Positions 21,801 to 33,440 of a stretch of DNA of 64,000 bases are shown one piece after another. The notes under the pieces were generated by a model. That model made no database searches, was not told where the DNA came from, and was given only the letters and a program-made list of their open reading frames with translations. This stretch comes from Inia geoffrensis (taxonomy: Eukaryota; Chordata; Mammalia; Artiodactyla; Iniidae). The position numbers and the translations under genes were made by a program. The DNA lies in NCBI GenBank assembly GCA_036417435.1, contig CM070915.1, positions 79,361,799 to 79,425,798 on the forward strand, given 5' to 3'. Each line of letters starts with the position of its first letter. Position 1 is the stretch's first letter.

Positions 21801-24039
21801 AAAATCGAAGTTCATCTAAATTATTTCCCATAAAATAGAGTAATGCCTCCCTCCTTAGTTTTATAGCTGTGTTATGAAGTATGTACTTCATTATGACTTC
21901 ATAAATCATGGTCTGGAAGTATCCTTGCCACTGAGCCTTGTAAGTACACTTTTGATAGACATCACTGTTTTGTGAAGGTTTTACTCCATTAATATTTATG
22001 GTTCCAGGGCTTTGTTCATCTACTTGATGCTTCAAGACAAGATAAGGCTGCATATATTACATTTCTAATTATTTTACAAAATCTTTTCATTTAGGGGGAA
22101 TCCCAGAAGTTATGCAAATATCTAGTTTCTGACATTTCTCCGACATTAAACAGAAAATCCATTGAGTTAAAAATTTCCAATGTTTTTTAAAATTATTCCC
22201 TCCAGGAAGCTGATCAAATGAATTACTTAAGTTTATCTCTGCCAGCCTCTCCCATAAATATTGGAAAAATGAAGACACTTTACCGCATGGTGGCCTGTGA
22301 TGGTTTACTTTTTCCCTGTGTGTATACGTGACCCTGTTAGTAATGGTGTCACTTATAATTCCTGTGAAAATATGTGCGTATGTGTGTACACATATCTGCA
22401 AAGAAAGCATGCAGTACTCAGTCTCCAGTTGTGGATCCTTGAAGATGAGGCTAGGATTTCCTCCTTCTGGCTCAGAGGGTTGAAATGAAGGATCTGAGGA
22501 TGAAGTGACCTCTGGGGGGTTTAAGTACAGCCTCTCACTCTATGGTCATTTATTCACTCAGGCTTAATTCAATACGGTATTAATTGCAATGTTCTTGGTT
22601 TCATAGATAAGAAGATTGAGATAGAAAAAGAGATTGGTTTGAGGTCTTCTGACAATTTCTCGATGAGTCAGAATTTACGACTCTTTCTCAGGCAAGCGGG
22701 AAACAGCACACCTGGAGATTTCTGGGTGGGTGTCAAGCCCAGACAAATTGCAGGTGACTGTCTGGCCAGACCGAGAGCCGCTCATCAGGGACAAAGTTCA
22801 AGAACGTGAAAATACTTTATACCATCATCAGTGCCTTAGGACAGGAGCGCTCCCCTGAACACTTCTGCCAGCACAGGTGTATCAATAAAACATTTCCTTG
22901 AGCACTGATTTTATATGCACATCTTATAAAAGGATTACCATGCTGGTACATTTTATTAATATTAAAACGTCCTTGGATCTGGTAGACTAAATAAATAACT
23001 ATAGGTGTTTCCTGTAACTCATAATCATTTTGTGTGTCCCTGGTGTGTTCAGCCCGGAGTTGGAAACCATTGCTGTGGGACGTTTTGCAGTCTTCATCTA
23101 AGATTTATGTGACCAATTTATAGTACAGTATATCAAGCAAATAATATATATTTTTCTCGATTGGACACATTTTTCTCAATTCTATACCCATCTCTTGAAA
23201 AGTAAATGTGCCTAATTATCTTCAGGAGGTAAGTGCTACTGTTGAAGGCTTTACACACAGCACAGGAGTCTCAGAAAACAAGAAGATGCAGTCTTGAGTC
23301 ATTATGCCTTACTCTCATTATTCCAGTTTTAAAGTGATGAGTCCAAGCCTATGTAAACAAATCATAAAGGATGAGCATGGCATAAAGGAAACATATTTTG
23401 ACGTATTTAATGATGACCATTTGATGCTAACATCTGTTTTTTTAACAAAACCTCTTTTGAGACAAATTAGTTCACTGATTTTTTTCACTTAGTTAGGAAT
23501 TTAAAATTATGAAATGCTGCCTAATTCTTTTAGAAATTTAATGAACAAAACATTATAGCAAAACTTCAAGTATGTGTTATTTCAAGGGGCATTTTACCTC
23601 CTAACTCCTTACTTAGATTCCAATGATCAAAAACAAAGTTAGGTTCCTGAGAGTTAACTTCTAAGAAGGAACAGCTGATTTCTTCTCCCAAATTTATCTT
23701 GCCCCAGGCTTTGCTGTTCCCGGCAGTAAGCACAGCGCCCTCTGTATAACCAGAGGCTCCGTCGTGGTTCCTCTCTTCCTTAAACCTGGGGTAAATGTAG
23801 GACCTGATTTACCCAAGGCAGTCCTGGTTACCCCTCTTGTCCTGGCTTAATAATCAGCATTCTCTTTGACCTTCAAAGTATTCTGACTCGGGCAGTAAGT
23901 TACACGATCGCTACGTGTCTCCGAAGTTCGCTTCGGAGCCAGCCCTGTGGTGACCTCACAGCCCCTGCCCAGCCGTCCACTCTCCCCCTCCCTCCCCGAC
24001 TAGGCTGGCCCAAGCCTCTGGCATCGCCAGCACCTACTG
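21801..24039. other. unique, mostly AT-rich non-coding sequence
   Basis: A weak MIR-like stretch (TCATAGATAAGAAGATTGAG near 22601-22620) is too diverged to call. No exon, RNA gene or clear transposon was recognised. Confidence 0.4.
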
Positions 24040-24330
24040 CTCTCTGTGCATCCAATCTCAAAGCAGCATGCAGGCGATCTTTACCAAACGTAAGCCGCCT
24101 TCCTCGAAGTATGCAGCGTCACCTTGAAAACCCAAACTCCCTGCTGGGGCCACGTCTCCACTCTGCCCCGTCCAGCACAGTCAGATCTACAGTCCCCACG
24201 TCCCACCCTCGGCGAGGCTCTGCCTTCTGTAGTCTCTCAGTCCAGGCCTTTCTCCTGACTAATCCCTTCTCAGGATTCACGTCTTGGAACCAATGCCAAG
24301 TCCTCAGAGAGCCTTTCCTCACCACCCAAC
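24040..24330 (+). mobile_element. possible L2 LINE fragment
   Basis: GCATGCAGGCGATCTTTACC, TGGGGCCACGTCTCCACTC, CCAGGCCTTTCTCCTGAC and AGAGAGCCTTTCCTCACCAC loosely follow the L2 3' order ('gtgatcctgtt', 'ggccccctgctac', 'cctttgcacttgctgttcc', 'gaggccttccctgacc'). Confidence 0.4.
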
Positions 24331-25704
24331 AAAAGTAGCCCACCGACGGCTCAGCGGTGTCTGCTGTACGGCCCCCAGCCTCGCCCCCACCAGATCACTG
24401 GCCAGAGCTAGGCGGTCAGTCACCTGAGGCTCCCTCCTGTCAGGACATGAACTTGGAACCTGGACCTCTTGTCCACAGCTCCAGCTTTGCTGCCTCAAAC
24501 AATGTTCAGTACGCTCTGTAGCCTGCATGTTATAAATATTTCATAATAAAAGATTAAAGTTGATGGTCATAAAATTGTGTTTAAAGATCATTATGATTAT
24601 CTATTATAAAATGCAATGAAATAATCCCCTCAAATTATCTTCCAAATCAGAGTATAGTTCTCAAAAAGTATAAAAATTATGCCTCATCATTCACCCCAGT
24701 TTCTGTGACTTGAAATAATATTCACAAAATGATAATCATAAAAATATTAATGTTATAAGTATAATAATAATGTAATCTACATGGCTGATTCTTCGCCAGT
24801 TTGAACGTAGGAGAAATACTCATTCATTTTTCTTTAGCTCAGAATGAATCCGATTCCACGTGAGCCTTTGGCTGTGACAGCGGTAAATCAAATCGCAAAT
24901 CACCTATGACCTGCACGTCCTTCCCAAGGGCTGCGCAGCTGTCTGAACCGGGAGTTGGGGGGGGGGCTGCACAGAAAACAATTGTATGGGCTCTAATCCG
25001 TCATGCAACACTGGTGGAGCTCTGACTGGGCCCACGTGGTCCTCTGAAGTTAGCGCTCCACTTGCCCATGTCAAGATGCATTAGCATCTTTACCTGCCCA
25101 GGTGCCACTTTCCCAGGTGTACCTCGTGAGCCAGAGCCTACAGAGGGTTGGCAGGGGAGGGACGTCAGTTAGCAAAGTGCCACCTGGCTGTCATATAGAC
25201 TCCTCTTCTCCACCCTGTTTCCACCTCTCCCACCATTTCTTTGGGGTAATCTTTTCAGGGGTCCCAGAGTTTCAAGAAACCGAAGTGGAGAGGAGGCCGC
25301 CTTCAGATGTGCCTCTGCTTTCTGCCCTGACATAGGGAAGGTTCTTAGACTCTGCCCTGTTCTCCCTTTGGAAAAGTGTGCCTTTGACCCCTTCTCAAAG
25401 AATGACTTAAATATATGAAATAAAATACAGATACTCACAAAAGAAGCAAGTTATATTGGAGAACAATTATACGTGTACCTTTATTAACCAAATAAGTTCT
25501 AACAGTGGACCTAATAAGTACCCTGACTTAATTAAAGAAATACCATGACTACAGTGATACGCAAAACAATATTTTGAGATATCTGTAACAACTGTATGTA
25601 AATGTTAAAATATTTAAAATTTCTATGGGTTTATTGGTATGTACAAAGCTGCTGTATTTTTATGTACACTCATAATTGAAGAAACTGCTAAATTTCAATT
25701 AGAA
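24331..25704. other. unique non-coding sequence
   Basis: AT-rich in 24530-24830, with a 12-base G-run near 24956-24967. No exon or repeat was recognised. Confidence 0.4.
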
Positions 25705-25715
25705 GTTAGTGGAAG

Positions 25716-26397
25716 AACTACCATACGACCCAGCAATCCCACTCCTGGGCATATACCCTGAGAAAACCATAATTCAAAAAGAGTCATGTACCATAGTGTT
25801 CATTGCAGCACTATTTACAATAACCAGGACATGGAAGCAACCAAAGTGTCCATCGACAGATGAATGGATAAAGAAGATGTGGCACATATATACAATGGCA
25901 TGTTACTCAGCCATAAAAAGAAACAAAATTGAGTTATTTGTAGTGAGGTGCATGGACCTAGAGTCTGTCATAGAGAGTGAAGTGAGTCAGAAAGAGAAAA
26001 ACAAACATCGTATGCTAACACATATATGGAATCTAAAAAAAAAAAAAAAAATGGTTATGAAGAACGTAGGGGCAGGACAGGAATAAAGACACAGACGTTG
26101 AGAATGGACTTGAGGACACAGGGAGGGGGAAGCATAAGCTGGGATGAAATGAGAGAGAGGCATGGACATATATACACGACCAGATGTAAAATAGATAGCT
26201 AGTGGGAAGCAGCCGCATAGCACAGGGAGATCAGCTCGGTGCTTTGTGACCACCTAGAGTGGGGGGATAGGGAGGGTGGGAGGGAGATGCAAGAGGGAGG
26301 GGATATGGGGATATATGTATACGTATAGCTGATTCACTTTGTTATACAGCAGAAACTAACACACCATTGTAAAGCAATAAAGGTGCAATAAAAAAAT
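25716..26397 (+). mobile_element. 5'-truncated LINE-1, 3' end of ORF2 plus 3'UTR
   Basis: The element carries the last roughly 110 codons of L1 ORF2, with the conserved C-terminal motifs PYDPAIPLLGIYP (close to the start), WKQPKCPSTDEWIKKMW, YSAIKRNK and SEVSQKEK. These belong to the region after the reverse transcriptase that supports RNA binding and target-primed reverse transcription. The usual stop is lost, so the frame reads on through an A-run (26037-26052) into the 3'UTR until 26086. The 3'UTR has the G-rich segment 26261-26284 and ends at AAGCAATAAAGGTGCAATAA plus an A-run. A perfect 11-bp target-site duplication GTTAGTGGAAG flanks it (25705-25715 and 26398-26408). It is dead: no endonuclease or reverse-transcriptase domain, no promoter. 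Confidence 0.96.
26261..26284 (+). other. G-quadruplex motif in L1 3'UTR
   Basis: Five G-tracts of at least three Gs with loops of one to three bases: G6-ATA-GGG-A-GGG-T-GGG-A-GGG. L1 3'UTRs of mammals are known to hold a conserved G-rich polypurine tract; this copy keeps an intact motif. Confidence 0.85.
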
Positions 26398-26408
26398 GTT
26401 AGTGGAAG

Positions 26409-28393
26409 TAAAGACATAATTTCTTTTTCTCATCCAATTTCATAGACCCCCTCATGGAGAACATAATTTACCACATGCTAATCATAACATCTGTGCTGTG
26501 GTAAAGAGGTTGTCTCAGTAATAAAAAAGAAAAAAATAGGCCTGGCTGACTCTCGAAGACACAGTTTTGGGTGAGATGGAGCAGGGCTGCATCTCCGGGC
26601 GTGCACGGCACCCTGGGTGCGCCTTGCCTCATGGCCCACTCCTGAACTTGGCCTCCACCTCCAGGTTTGGCAAACCCATCCTTTCTTCTGATTGACAGTG
26701 GGGACATCCGCACACCTTCAGCTCACACACAGGAAGGTGAAACATCTTCTCTGCGGGGAGTCAGTTTTTAAGACCTATGAGCACGAGAAACACGTATGAA
26801 TAAAAAGAGGATCAGGTCACTGTGGTCCTCACCGTATCCTTGGGAGTGGGCCCAGGCATCACCTGCTCTCCTGGGTGGTGGGTAAAAGCGGCTTCAGCGA
26901 GGCCGGCTGAGCCAGAGTCCCGAGGTTGGAGCTGGGTGGCGATCCCCGCAACGCTGCCGCCTCGGTAAGTTACTAGAAGTGCTACAAAGCACAGGTTTCT
27001 GAAGCAGAAACCAAACTTAGGGAATATATATATACAGTTTTCTGCTTAACAAGAGACTAGTGTTCATTTCTCTTGGGTGTTCTGACTTCTCTCGCTGCAT
27101 TTATTTCTAAACAGAGACATGCCCTGAATTGCACTAGACACAAGCAAATTTGTTTGATTTAAAATACTAGTTTAAAGGAGAGTCAAGATTTTATATTTCA
27201 CTTTTCCAAACATTTTGTTTATCTTTCATGCCATTATATCATGTTACCATTTAATATGTAATTTAAAATTTTGATTCCGATTTAATTTCAAAATTTTAGA
27301 AGCATTAGCAAGGCTGAGATCTTGCAGAAAACATTCTGTAACTGATCAAATTAAATGAACTCTCATGAAAGCTCACCATAAGAAAAGTGAACATGTACCC
27401 TGCCACATTCTAACTATAAAGTAGACAGATTTAAGATGGTATTTCCACTGTAACATTTGAAAAATATAGTCACTGGAGTAGGTGCATTGTGAACCAGAGG
27501 AGTTATTTTTAATATAAATATGTTGTATATTAATTTTTCTAAACAGAGGAGTCTAATATTTGCTATTAAATGTATAATTCACGTGTATTCTGTTGGGTTT
27601 CCTACTTGTATCAGTAATTGTCCTCTGTGCTGTTGCTAAATATACACACACATATTCTTTTAATTCTGAAAGGGTATGAACATGCAAATTACAAAGAGCG
27701 AGCCTCATTTAATCACGCATAATTAAAAATTTCAAGCTTAGCATGGGTAATCTATCTTGCCCACAAAGGCACAACAATTTCCTGGCTCTCTGAGCAGTAC
27801 TGACTGATACGTACTTGTGAGCTGTCAGTACGACGTGCCAGAGCCCTAGCAGCCTCAGTGTGCGTGTGTCACAGGTGACAGCTTGCACCAATTGGCCTTA
27901 GGGGTTGTCAAGGTACTGCAATAAAAGTCGGTCATCGTATTTCACCAGCTAAGGTCATCTTAAAACACCGGATAACTTGATTCGACCAGTATTGTCTCAG
28001 CAAGTGGTTTATGAGATGTGCATCTTCCATGGTCAACCTCAGAATAAAATATAAATTTTGTGTTCAAAGTTACCTATAATTGCTCCAAATGTCAAAGTTA
28101 AGATAACTGTTTCTTATACATAACTTTTTATTTGTAAGAATAAATAACGTTTTCAGGATAGGTAGAGTTTAAAATTCCATTTGAAAACAGCTCAGGAATG
28201 CAGTTTCCGGATCCCTTGGGGATTCAGTACCTTGCACGCGATTAGGGCAGAAAGTGAGGCAAAGCCCAGTGGCACCTGTGTCCTGAAGAATCACACTTGA
28301 CTTCAGTGTCTCAGCCTGGAAGCAGGGTAAGGAGCCCGTGCTTCCTGGTCCTCCATTACAGGGAAGGGAGCACTGAGGTTTCAGAGGCAAGCA
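26409..28393. other. unique non-coding sequence
   Basis: GC-rich in part (26570-26970) and AT-rich beyond. A donor-like CCTCGGTAAGT at 26960-26970 follows GC-rich sequence, but no paired acceptor or convincing reading frame was found. Confidence 0.4.
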
Positions 28394-29185
28394 CTGGAGG
28401 GGTGTGGAGAAGAGGGAACCCCTGTGCACGGGGGGTGGGAATGTAAACTGGTGCAGCCGCTACGGGAAACAGTGCGGAGGTTCCCCTCAAAACACTACAA
28501 ATAGAACTACCCTATGATCCAGCAGTTCCACTCCTGGGTATTAATCCAAAGAAATAAAAACCCTAAGTAGAAAAGATAGATGCACCCCTATGTTCATTGC
28601 AGCATTATTTACAAGAGCCAAGACATGAAAGCCACCTAAGTGCCCATCAGTAGGTGAATGGATAAAGAAGATACAGTATACATATGCAATGGAATATTAC
28701 TCAACCATGAAAAAGAATGAAATCTTTCCATTTATGACAGCATAGATAGACCTAGAGGGTACTACGCTAAGTGAAATGAGTCAGAGAAAGACGAATACTG
28801 TATCATTTCACTCCACATGGAATCTAAAAACCAAATCACATGAACAAACAGAACAAAACAGAAACAGACTCATAGATACAGAGAACAAACAGGTGGCTGC
28901 CAGAAGGGAGGGGGCCGAGGTAATGAGTGAAACAGGTGAGTGAGATTAAGAGATACAAACTTCCAGTTACAAAACAAATGAAAATTAATGAGTCACAGGG
29001 GTGAAATGTACAACATAGGGAATAGAGTCAATAATAATGTAATATCTTTATACGGTGACAGAGGGTAACTAGACTTATCCTGGTGAACACTCTGAAATGT
29101 AGAGAAATGTCAAATCACTACGTTGTGTAACTGGAACTAACGTAGTGTCGTAGGTCAGCTATACTACAATTTAAGATATTTATCT
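28394..29185 (+). mobile_element. older L1 (L1MA-type) 3' end
   Basis: Non-functional ORF2 tail and 3'UTR. GGTGTGGAGAAGAGGGAACC, GGGAATGTAAACTGGTGCAG, CTACCCTATGATCCAGCAGT, CACTCCTGGGTATTAATCC, TTCATTGCAGCATTATTTAC, AATGGATAAAGAAGATACAG and GGAATATTACTCAACCATGA are the classic L1 ORF2 C-terminal stretch at the nucleotide level, with stops and frameshifts. The 3'UTR has GGTGGCTGCCAGAAGGGAGG and GAACACTCTGAAATGTAGAG, ending near CTATACTACAATTTAAG. It is clearly more diverged than the L1 at 25716. Confidence 0.9.
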
Positions 29186-29189
29186 AGAC

Positions 29190-29360
29190 GTTGGGAGGAA
29201 ATGCATCAAAATGCTAAATGGCTATCTCTGGGGGATGGGGATTATGGGTGGTTGTTAACGTTCACTTTATGGTTTAATGTATTTCAACTGGTCTGCAATG
29301 AATATGTATTGCTTGTAAAATTAGAAAGAAAACAATAAATGTCATTAAAAATGAAAAAAT
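29190..29360 (+). mobile_element. L1M 3' tail fragment
   Basis: GGCTATCTCTGGGGGATGGG, ATTATGGGTGGTTG, TCTGCAATGAATATGTATTG and the A-rich end AAAACAATAAATG resemble the terminal bases of old L1M 3'UTRs. It directly abuts the preceding L1 end, so it is probably a separate, older insertion. Confidence 0.6.
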
Positions 29361-29394
29361 AACCCTGAATCTCTAAAAAAGAATACATATAGAT

Positions 29395-29600
29395 GGTTTG
29401 AGTTTAGCTGTAAAATCAGAGAGACCTGGGTTTACATATTATTTCCAAAATTTAATACCTGTATGAGTTTTGGAAATGTATTCAATTTCTAACTCTTGGT
29501 TTCCTCATCAGGAAAATGGAGAATAATCATATCTATCAAAGCATTTGTCACAGGACTTGAATCACGGTGATAAAGCTAAGTAAACGCTTAGTATTTTGTT
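29395..29600 (+). mobile_element. MIR SINE
   Basis: In order: ATCAGAGAGACCTGGGTTTA, CTAACTCTTGGTTTCCTCATC, AGGAAAATGGAGAATAATCA, TTTGTCACAGGACTTGAATCA and GCTAAGTAAACGCTTAGT. These are the 'cctgggttcgaatcc', 'tttcctcatctgtaaaatggggataata', 'gttgtgaggattaaat' and 'aagcgcttagaac' blocks of MIR. Confidence 0.85.
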
Positions 29601-30303
29601 AGAAGAAAATTTAAAATATTTTGGTCTCAATTCTACACAAGAAAGATGGGAAGACATGGAGAGATTCTGGAAATTATGGAGAGCGTTAACTTACACCGAT
29701 TTCCCTTGAATTCGAGTCACCGAAGAAGGATCATAGGTGGACAGGAGCATTATTCATGATAATGGGGGACAGTGGAAACAGGAATCCAAAAGGGAAAGAA
29801 TAAATTTCATGGAAACCCTGGAGGCAATAAATACAAAAATCGGCCCAGCTCTGCAAAAATCAGAACGTGTGATACTGACTTGCAAGAACAAATAAGTTTA
29901 GAGAAATAAAGTGGTTATAAAGGGAAAAATAAAGCTTGATATGATTTTAGAAAACGTAAAGTTTGATATAGAAGTGGAAATAATATTGGTAAAGATATTT
30001 GTTTGGGATATTTACACTGGCCTAGGGAGGCTTAGATCCATAAAATCCTTTTCAAAATATACAGTATGCATATTTAGGAATATTCATTGAATTGTTTGGG
30101 AAAAGAAATTTTGAAGACACAAATCAGAGATGAAAATATGAAAGTTCATATCTACCTAAGATTCTCTCTAACACCCGTGTTGTTATTACAGTGATCTTTG
30201 GGGGCTCAAGCAGACCCCCGAGTGAACAGAGCAGAGCCATGTACAGTAAGGTGGCCCCAGGGCTGAGCACAAGGGGGGCCATTGTTTAACCACCAAGAAG
30301 CCA
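29601..30303. other. unique AT-rich non-coding sequence
   Basis: Nothing recognisable. Confidence 0.4.
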
Positions 30304-30691
30304 TGTTAGTTTTCCAGGGCAGCCGGAATGAAGCACCACAGCCTGGGAGGCTTAAACCACAGGCACTTATTTTCTCATAGTCCTGAAGGTCAGAAGTCCA
30401 AGATCAAGGCGTCGGCAGGTTTGGTTTCTCCTCAGGCCTCTCTGCTTGGCTTGCAGACGGCTGCCTTCTCCCTGTGTCTTCACATGGTCTTCCCCCTGTA
30501 CGTAGCTGTGTCCTCATTTTCTTTTCTCAAAAGGACACAGCTGGTGTCAGATTAGGGCCCACCTCATGCTCTAATTTTAACTCCATTACCTCTTTCAAGA
30601 CCCTGTCTACAAGGACAGTCACATTCTGAGATACTGGGGGGTCACGGCTTCAACGTAGGAAATCTGGGGAGAAACAATTCATCCCATACCA
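30304..30691 (-). mobile_element. MaLR LTR, MLT1A-like, near full length
   Basis: Read on the plus strand: GTTAGTTTTCCAGGGCAGCC, GAAGCACCACAGCCTGGGAG, GGCTTAAACCACAGGC, AAGTCCAAGATCAAGGCGTC, CTTCTCCCTGTGTCTTCACA, GATTAGGGCCCACCTCATGC, CATTACCTCTTTCAAGACCC, AGTCACATTCTGAGATACTG and ACAATTCATCCCATACCA. This is the reverse complement of an MLT1-type ERVL-MaLR LTR from end to end. No internal region adjoins, so it is a solo LTR. The ORF at 30328-30555 is LTR read-through. Confidence 0.9.
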
Positions 30692-31796
30692 GATGCTATT
30701 TAATTTTAGTTTGGCTTAAAGATGAGGACACTTACCAGGCATGTGGCATCAAGAAAACTCAAGATATAAAGGAAGCCATCTCTGCTGCAGATTGCGACGG
30801 ACGCCCCGTGTAAGTAGCACCTCAGTGGTTAGGACACCTGGGCTGGGGACGTGTTGTCCACCTGGGGACACCTGCTTCCACATGATTCATGTCTTCCCGA
30901 CCTCGGTGGCCACGTACAGGTAGATTTTTTTATAGGAATGTAGATTTCTGAAGCATTTTTAAAGGCTTGGAGAGTTGATATAGATTACCCTCAGAAAAGG
31001 CAGTTCCCAAGGTTGTGGCATTTGCCAAGGTAACACAGGACAGGGGTGTGGTGGGGGGGGCTGATTTCAGTTTGGGAAAGAAGTGAGCACCTGATGAAAG
31101 GTTCCTGAGACAAAGACAAGGGACTCCTGGGAAGAATCTGGAAACACAAAGGCATCGGGGAGAGCGCATCACAGCGGAAACAGCTGAATTAAAAGCCCAG
31201 GACGTGATGAGAGTCAATGAAACATCTCCCCAGAAGAAGGGGAGAGAGGCTCCCTGAGGCGTCACTGGGGAGCCTCAGAACAAGGGCCATTGTAAGTACC
31301 TTAATTACTGTTTGTTATTCACTATCCTTTGAAAATAGAAATCTTTACAGTTCAACAGCATCAAATGTACTGAGTGGAACTTTTCCCATTGCAATTAGAG
31401 TAAAAGTCATTGAGACGTGTTCATGGGGACACTTGAAGCAGAATTTATGCAGAAGAGATTGATTTTAAAACTAGAGTGCATTAGGATCAAATCCATTTGG
31501 GAGGCTCTGGAACCACTCAGGGGTGCTTAGTATCGCGCAGGATGATAAAGGTGGATGCAATCCGAGAGTTCTCAGTCGAGCAGATATTTATAACAATCTC
31601 ACGATAAACGTGTACATTTAGGATATCTTCAAGTTTTTTCATTTGTATTTGCTTTCAGCTAAAACTGTCATCTTAAGTGTGGGCTTCTGAGCAAGCTTGC
31701 AGGGGAGACTGACCTCAGTTGTAAGCTTCCCCTGTTGGCAGTGATTTCCTGTGAACGTCAGGATGTGGGGAGGAAAGGGCTGATTCTGACTTTCTT
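30692..31796. other. unique non-coding sequence
   Basis: Contains a G-run at 31044-31060. The 111-codon minus-strand ORF at 30930-31265 shows no recognised domain. Confidence 0.4.
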
Positions 31797-31868
31797 AGGG
31801 CACGCACACATGCGCGTACACACACGTGTGCACGTACACACATGCGCACACGTGCGCACACACACAGG
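31797..31868. repeat. CA/CG/TA purine-pyrimidine microsatellite
   Basis: An imperfect alternating purine-pyrimidine run (ACACACATGCGCGTACACACACGTGTGCAC-type, in shorter blocks) of about 70 bp. It is a Z-DNA-prone composition similar to, but much shorter than, the array at 59670. Confidence 0.85.
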
Positions 31869-32084
31869 AGCACTCCGCTTGTAGTAAATACAGTTTAAAT
31901 CAGAGAAAAAGTAGTCACTTATGAAGCAACACATTAAAAGCCAAAAGCAAAAATACCCAAGGCTGTGCATCAGTTACAACAGTCGGAGAAGTGTGACGCC
32001 CTTCACGGCCGTTTTCAGAGGAGGCCAGAGGGTGAGGAGAAGGGAAGATTAGCAAAGCAAGGATGCAGAGAGGTCAAGGGACGT

Positions 32085-32370
32085 CGCTGTTCCCGTTCCG
32101 TCAGTGGGAGGGGAGGGTGGCGTGGGTGTGGGTGAGGCCAGGAGATGGGCCGCCGGCGCCCCGCGTCCTGGAAACACGTGTCGCCCAGGCTCCCAGGCAC
32201 ACGTCAGCTTCGAGGGCATCCTTAGGCTCATAGGTTGTGGGAAACGTAGCCCAGCGCAGCCAGCGTAGACGGAGGAAGAGAAGGCCGGGACACGTGGGAA
32301 GACACGGCCCCTCGGCGGCGCCCCGGCTCTGCCCCTCCCCTGGGGTGTCTCTCCGGGGCGTGTTTTATCC
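32085..32370. promoter_or_regulatory. short CpG-island-like patch
   Basis: About 27 CpGs are counted by eye in roughly 285 bp, with clearly elevated GC (for example GGGCCGCCGGCGCCCCGCGT and CCTCGGCGGCGCCCCGG). CpG depletion typical of bulk mammalian DNA is absent. ORFs on both strands (32049-32399 minus, 32237-32575 plus) exist because GC-rich sequence lacks stops. No TATA, exon or gene product was identified, so a regulatory role is only a possibility; an old GC-rich repeat is the alternative. Confidence 0.4.
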
Positions 32371-32804
32371 CAGCTCTTGTGTGAGCCGGACCAACTCAAC
32401 AGGGGACAACAGGCAGGGTCCCTGCTCCAAGAGGGGTGTCCCAGAGGGTGACCCCTGCTTCCAAGAAATAAAACGGGGTAACGCGATCAAACATGATGTG
32501 GATGGCGTCAGTGACGTTCGGGGGGAAATTGAAGATGGGCTGTCGGCGAAGTGCTCAGAGAAGGAGAACAGCTGAAATGAGGTCTGCAGATGAAAACAGA
32601 GAGAGTCCTGGGAAATTCTGCGGGCAAAGCTGATTTTACAAACTTTCCACCTAGATTAAAATGAGACCCATCCACCTAATCGGAAGAAGTTGTCAGACAG
32701 TTTAAGAAAAAGTTAAGCTACTAGAATGTGAGGCAACAGCAACTCAGCCGTGGCCGATAAAAGTCTAAACCAGAAACACCACTTTGGCAAAAAACTTCAC
32801 ATTA
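32371..32804. other. unassigned sequence, possible L2 trace
   Basis: AACATGATGTGGATGGCGTC followed by GAAATGAGGTCTGCAGATGA vaguely recalls L2 in reverse orientation, but the match is too weak to name. Confidence 0.3.
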
Positions 32805-33440
32805 TTTGTTAAAATGAGAATGCATAAATTTTGTGGCCTAGCTATATACCTTAGAGAAATGTGGCTCTAAAAGGCAAACCATAAAACTGCTCATGGAACC
32901 ATTAAAGGAAAAAAGCTATGTAAACACAAAGGTCTATAAGGAGTAAAAGGTATACCTATATTGTGGTGCCTCCAAACTATGGAGTAGTATAGGGCCTCAC
33001 AAATGAATGAGCTACAGGCGGCAACATGGACCCATTTCAAACACTTTACATTAAGAGAAAGTAGCAAGTCAAAGAAAGAGCTTAGCGTTTGAAAAATCGC
33101 TAGAAACAGAAAATGATAGATTGTACACTGATGTACAATAGATGATAAAATGTAGATGTATACATGTGTTAGCAGTAGAACTGCTTTTAAAACAGGGGTT
33201 TGCACAACACAAAATTCAAGATAGGTTAGTCTGAGGGAAGCAGAGGATGGTGTGGTTGGTGAGACCCTAACCCAGACTGTGGTGTTTGTTAATCTGGGTG
33301 ATGGGTGCCAATCTGATCATTCCTTAAATGATCAGTATTCGTTTCATGCATTATTTGTATTTATGATGTATTTCATAGAAAAACATCCAAAGCTCCTAAA
33401 ACACTTATCAAAACTAGGCATTATTTGCAATTCTATAAGC
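32805..33440 (+). mobile_element. degenerate L1 (L1ME-type) 3' region
   Basis: GGAGTAGTATAGGGCCTCAC, AATGAATGAGCTACAGGCGG, CAACATGGACCCATTTCAAA, then GGGAAGCAGAGGATGGTGTG and TTAATCTGGGTGATGGGTGC match the order of L1ME-type ORF2 tail ('actgctcagcaataaaaagg...gctacaggcaacaacatggatg...') and 3'UTR ('gaatctgggtgctgg'). Many indels; no coding capacity. Confidence 0.6.

Noticed and set aside
25709..26086. 125-codon ORF as a host gene
   Set aside because: It is the tail of L1 ORF2 running into the L1 3'UTR, flanked by the insertion's target-site duplication.
26940..26972. Exon ending at the donor-like CCTCGGTAAGT
   Set aside because: No acceptor or coding frame upstream that I could support; the surrounding text may be an old repeat.
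30304..30691. 75-codon ORF with proline/leucine-rich sequence at 30328-30555
   Set aside because: It lies inside an MLT1-type LTR in reverse orientation.
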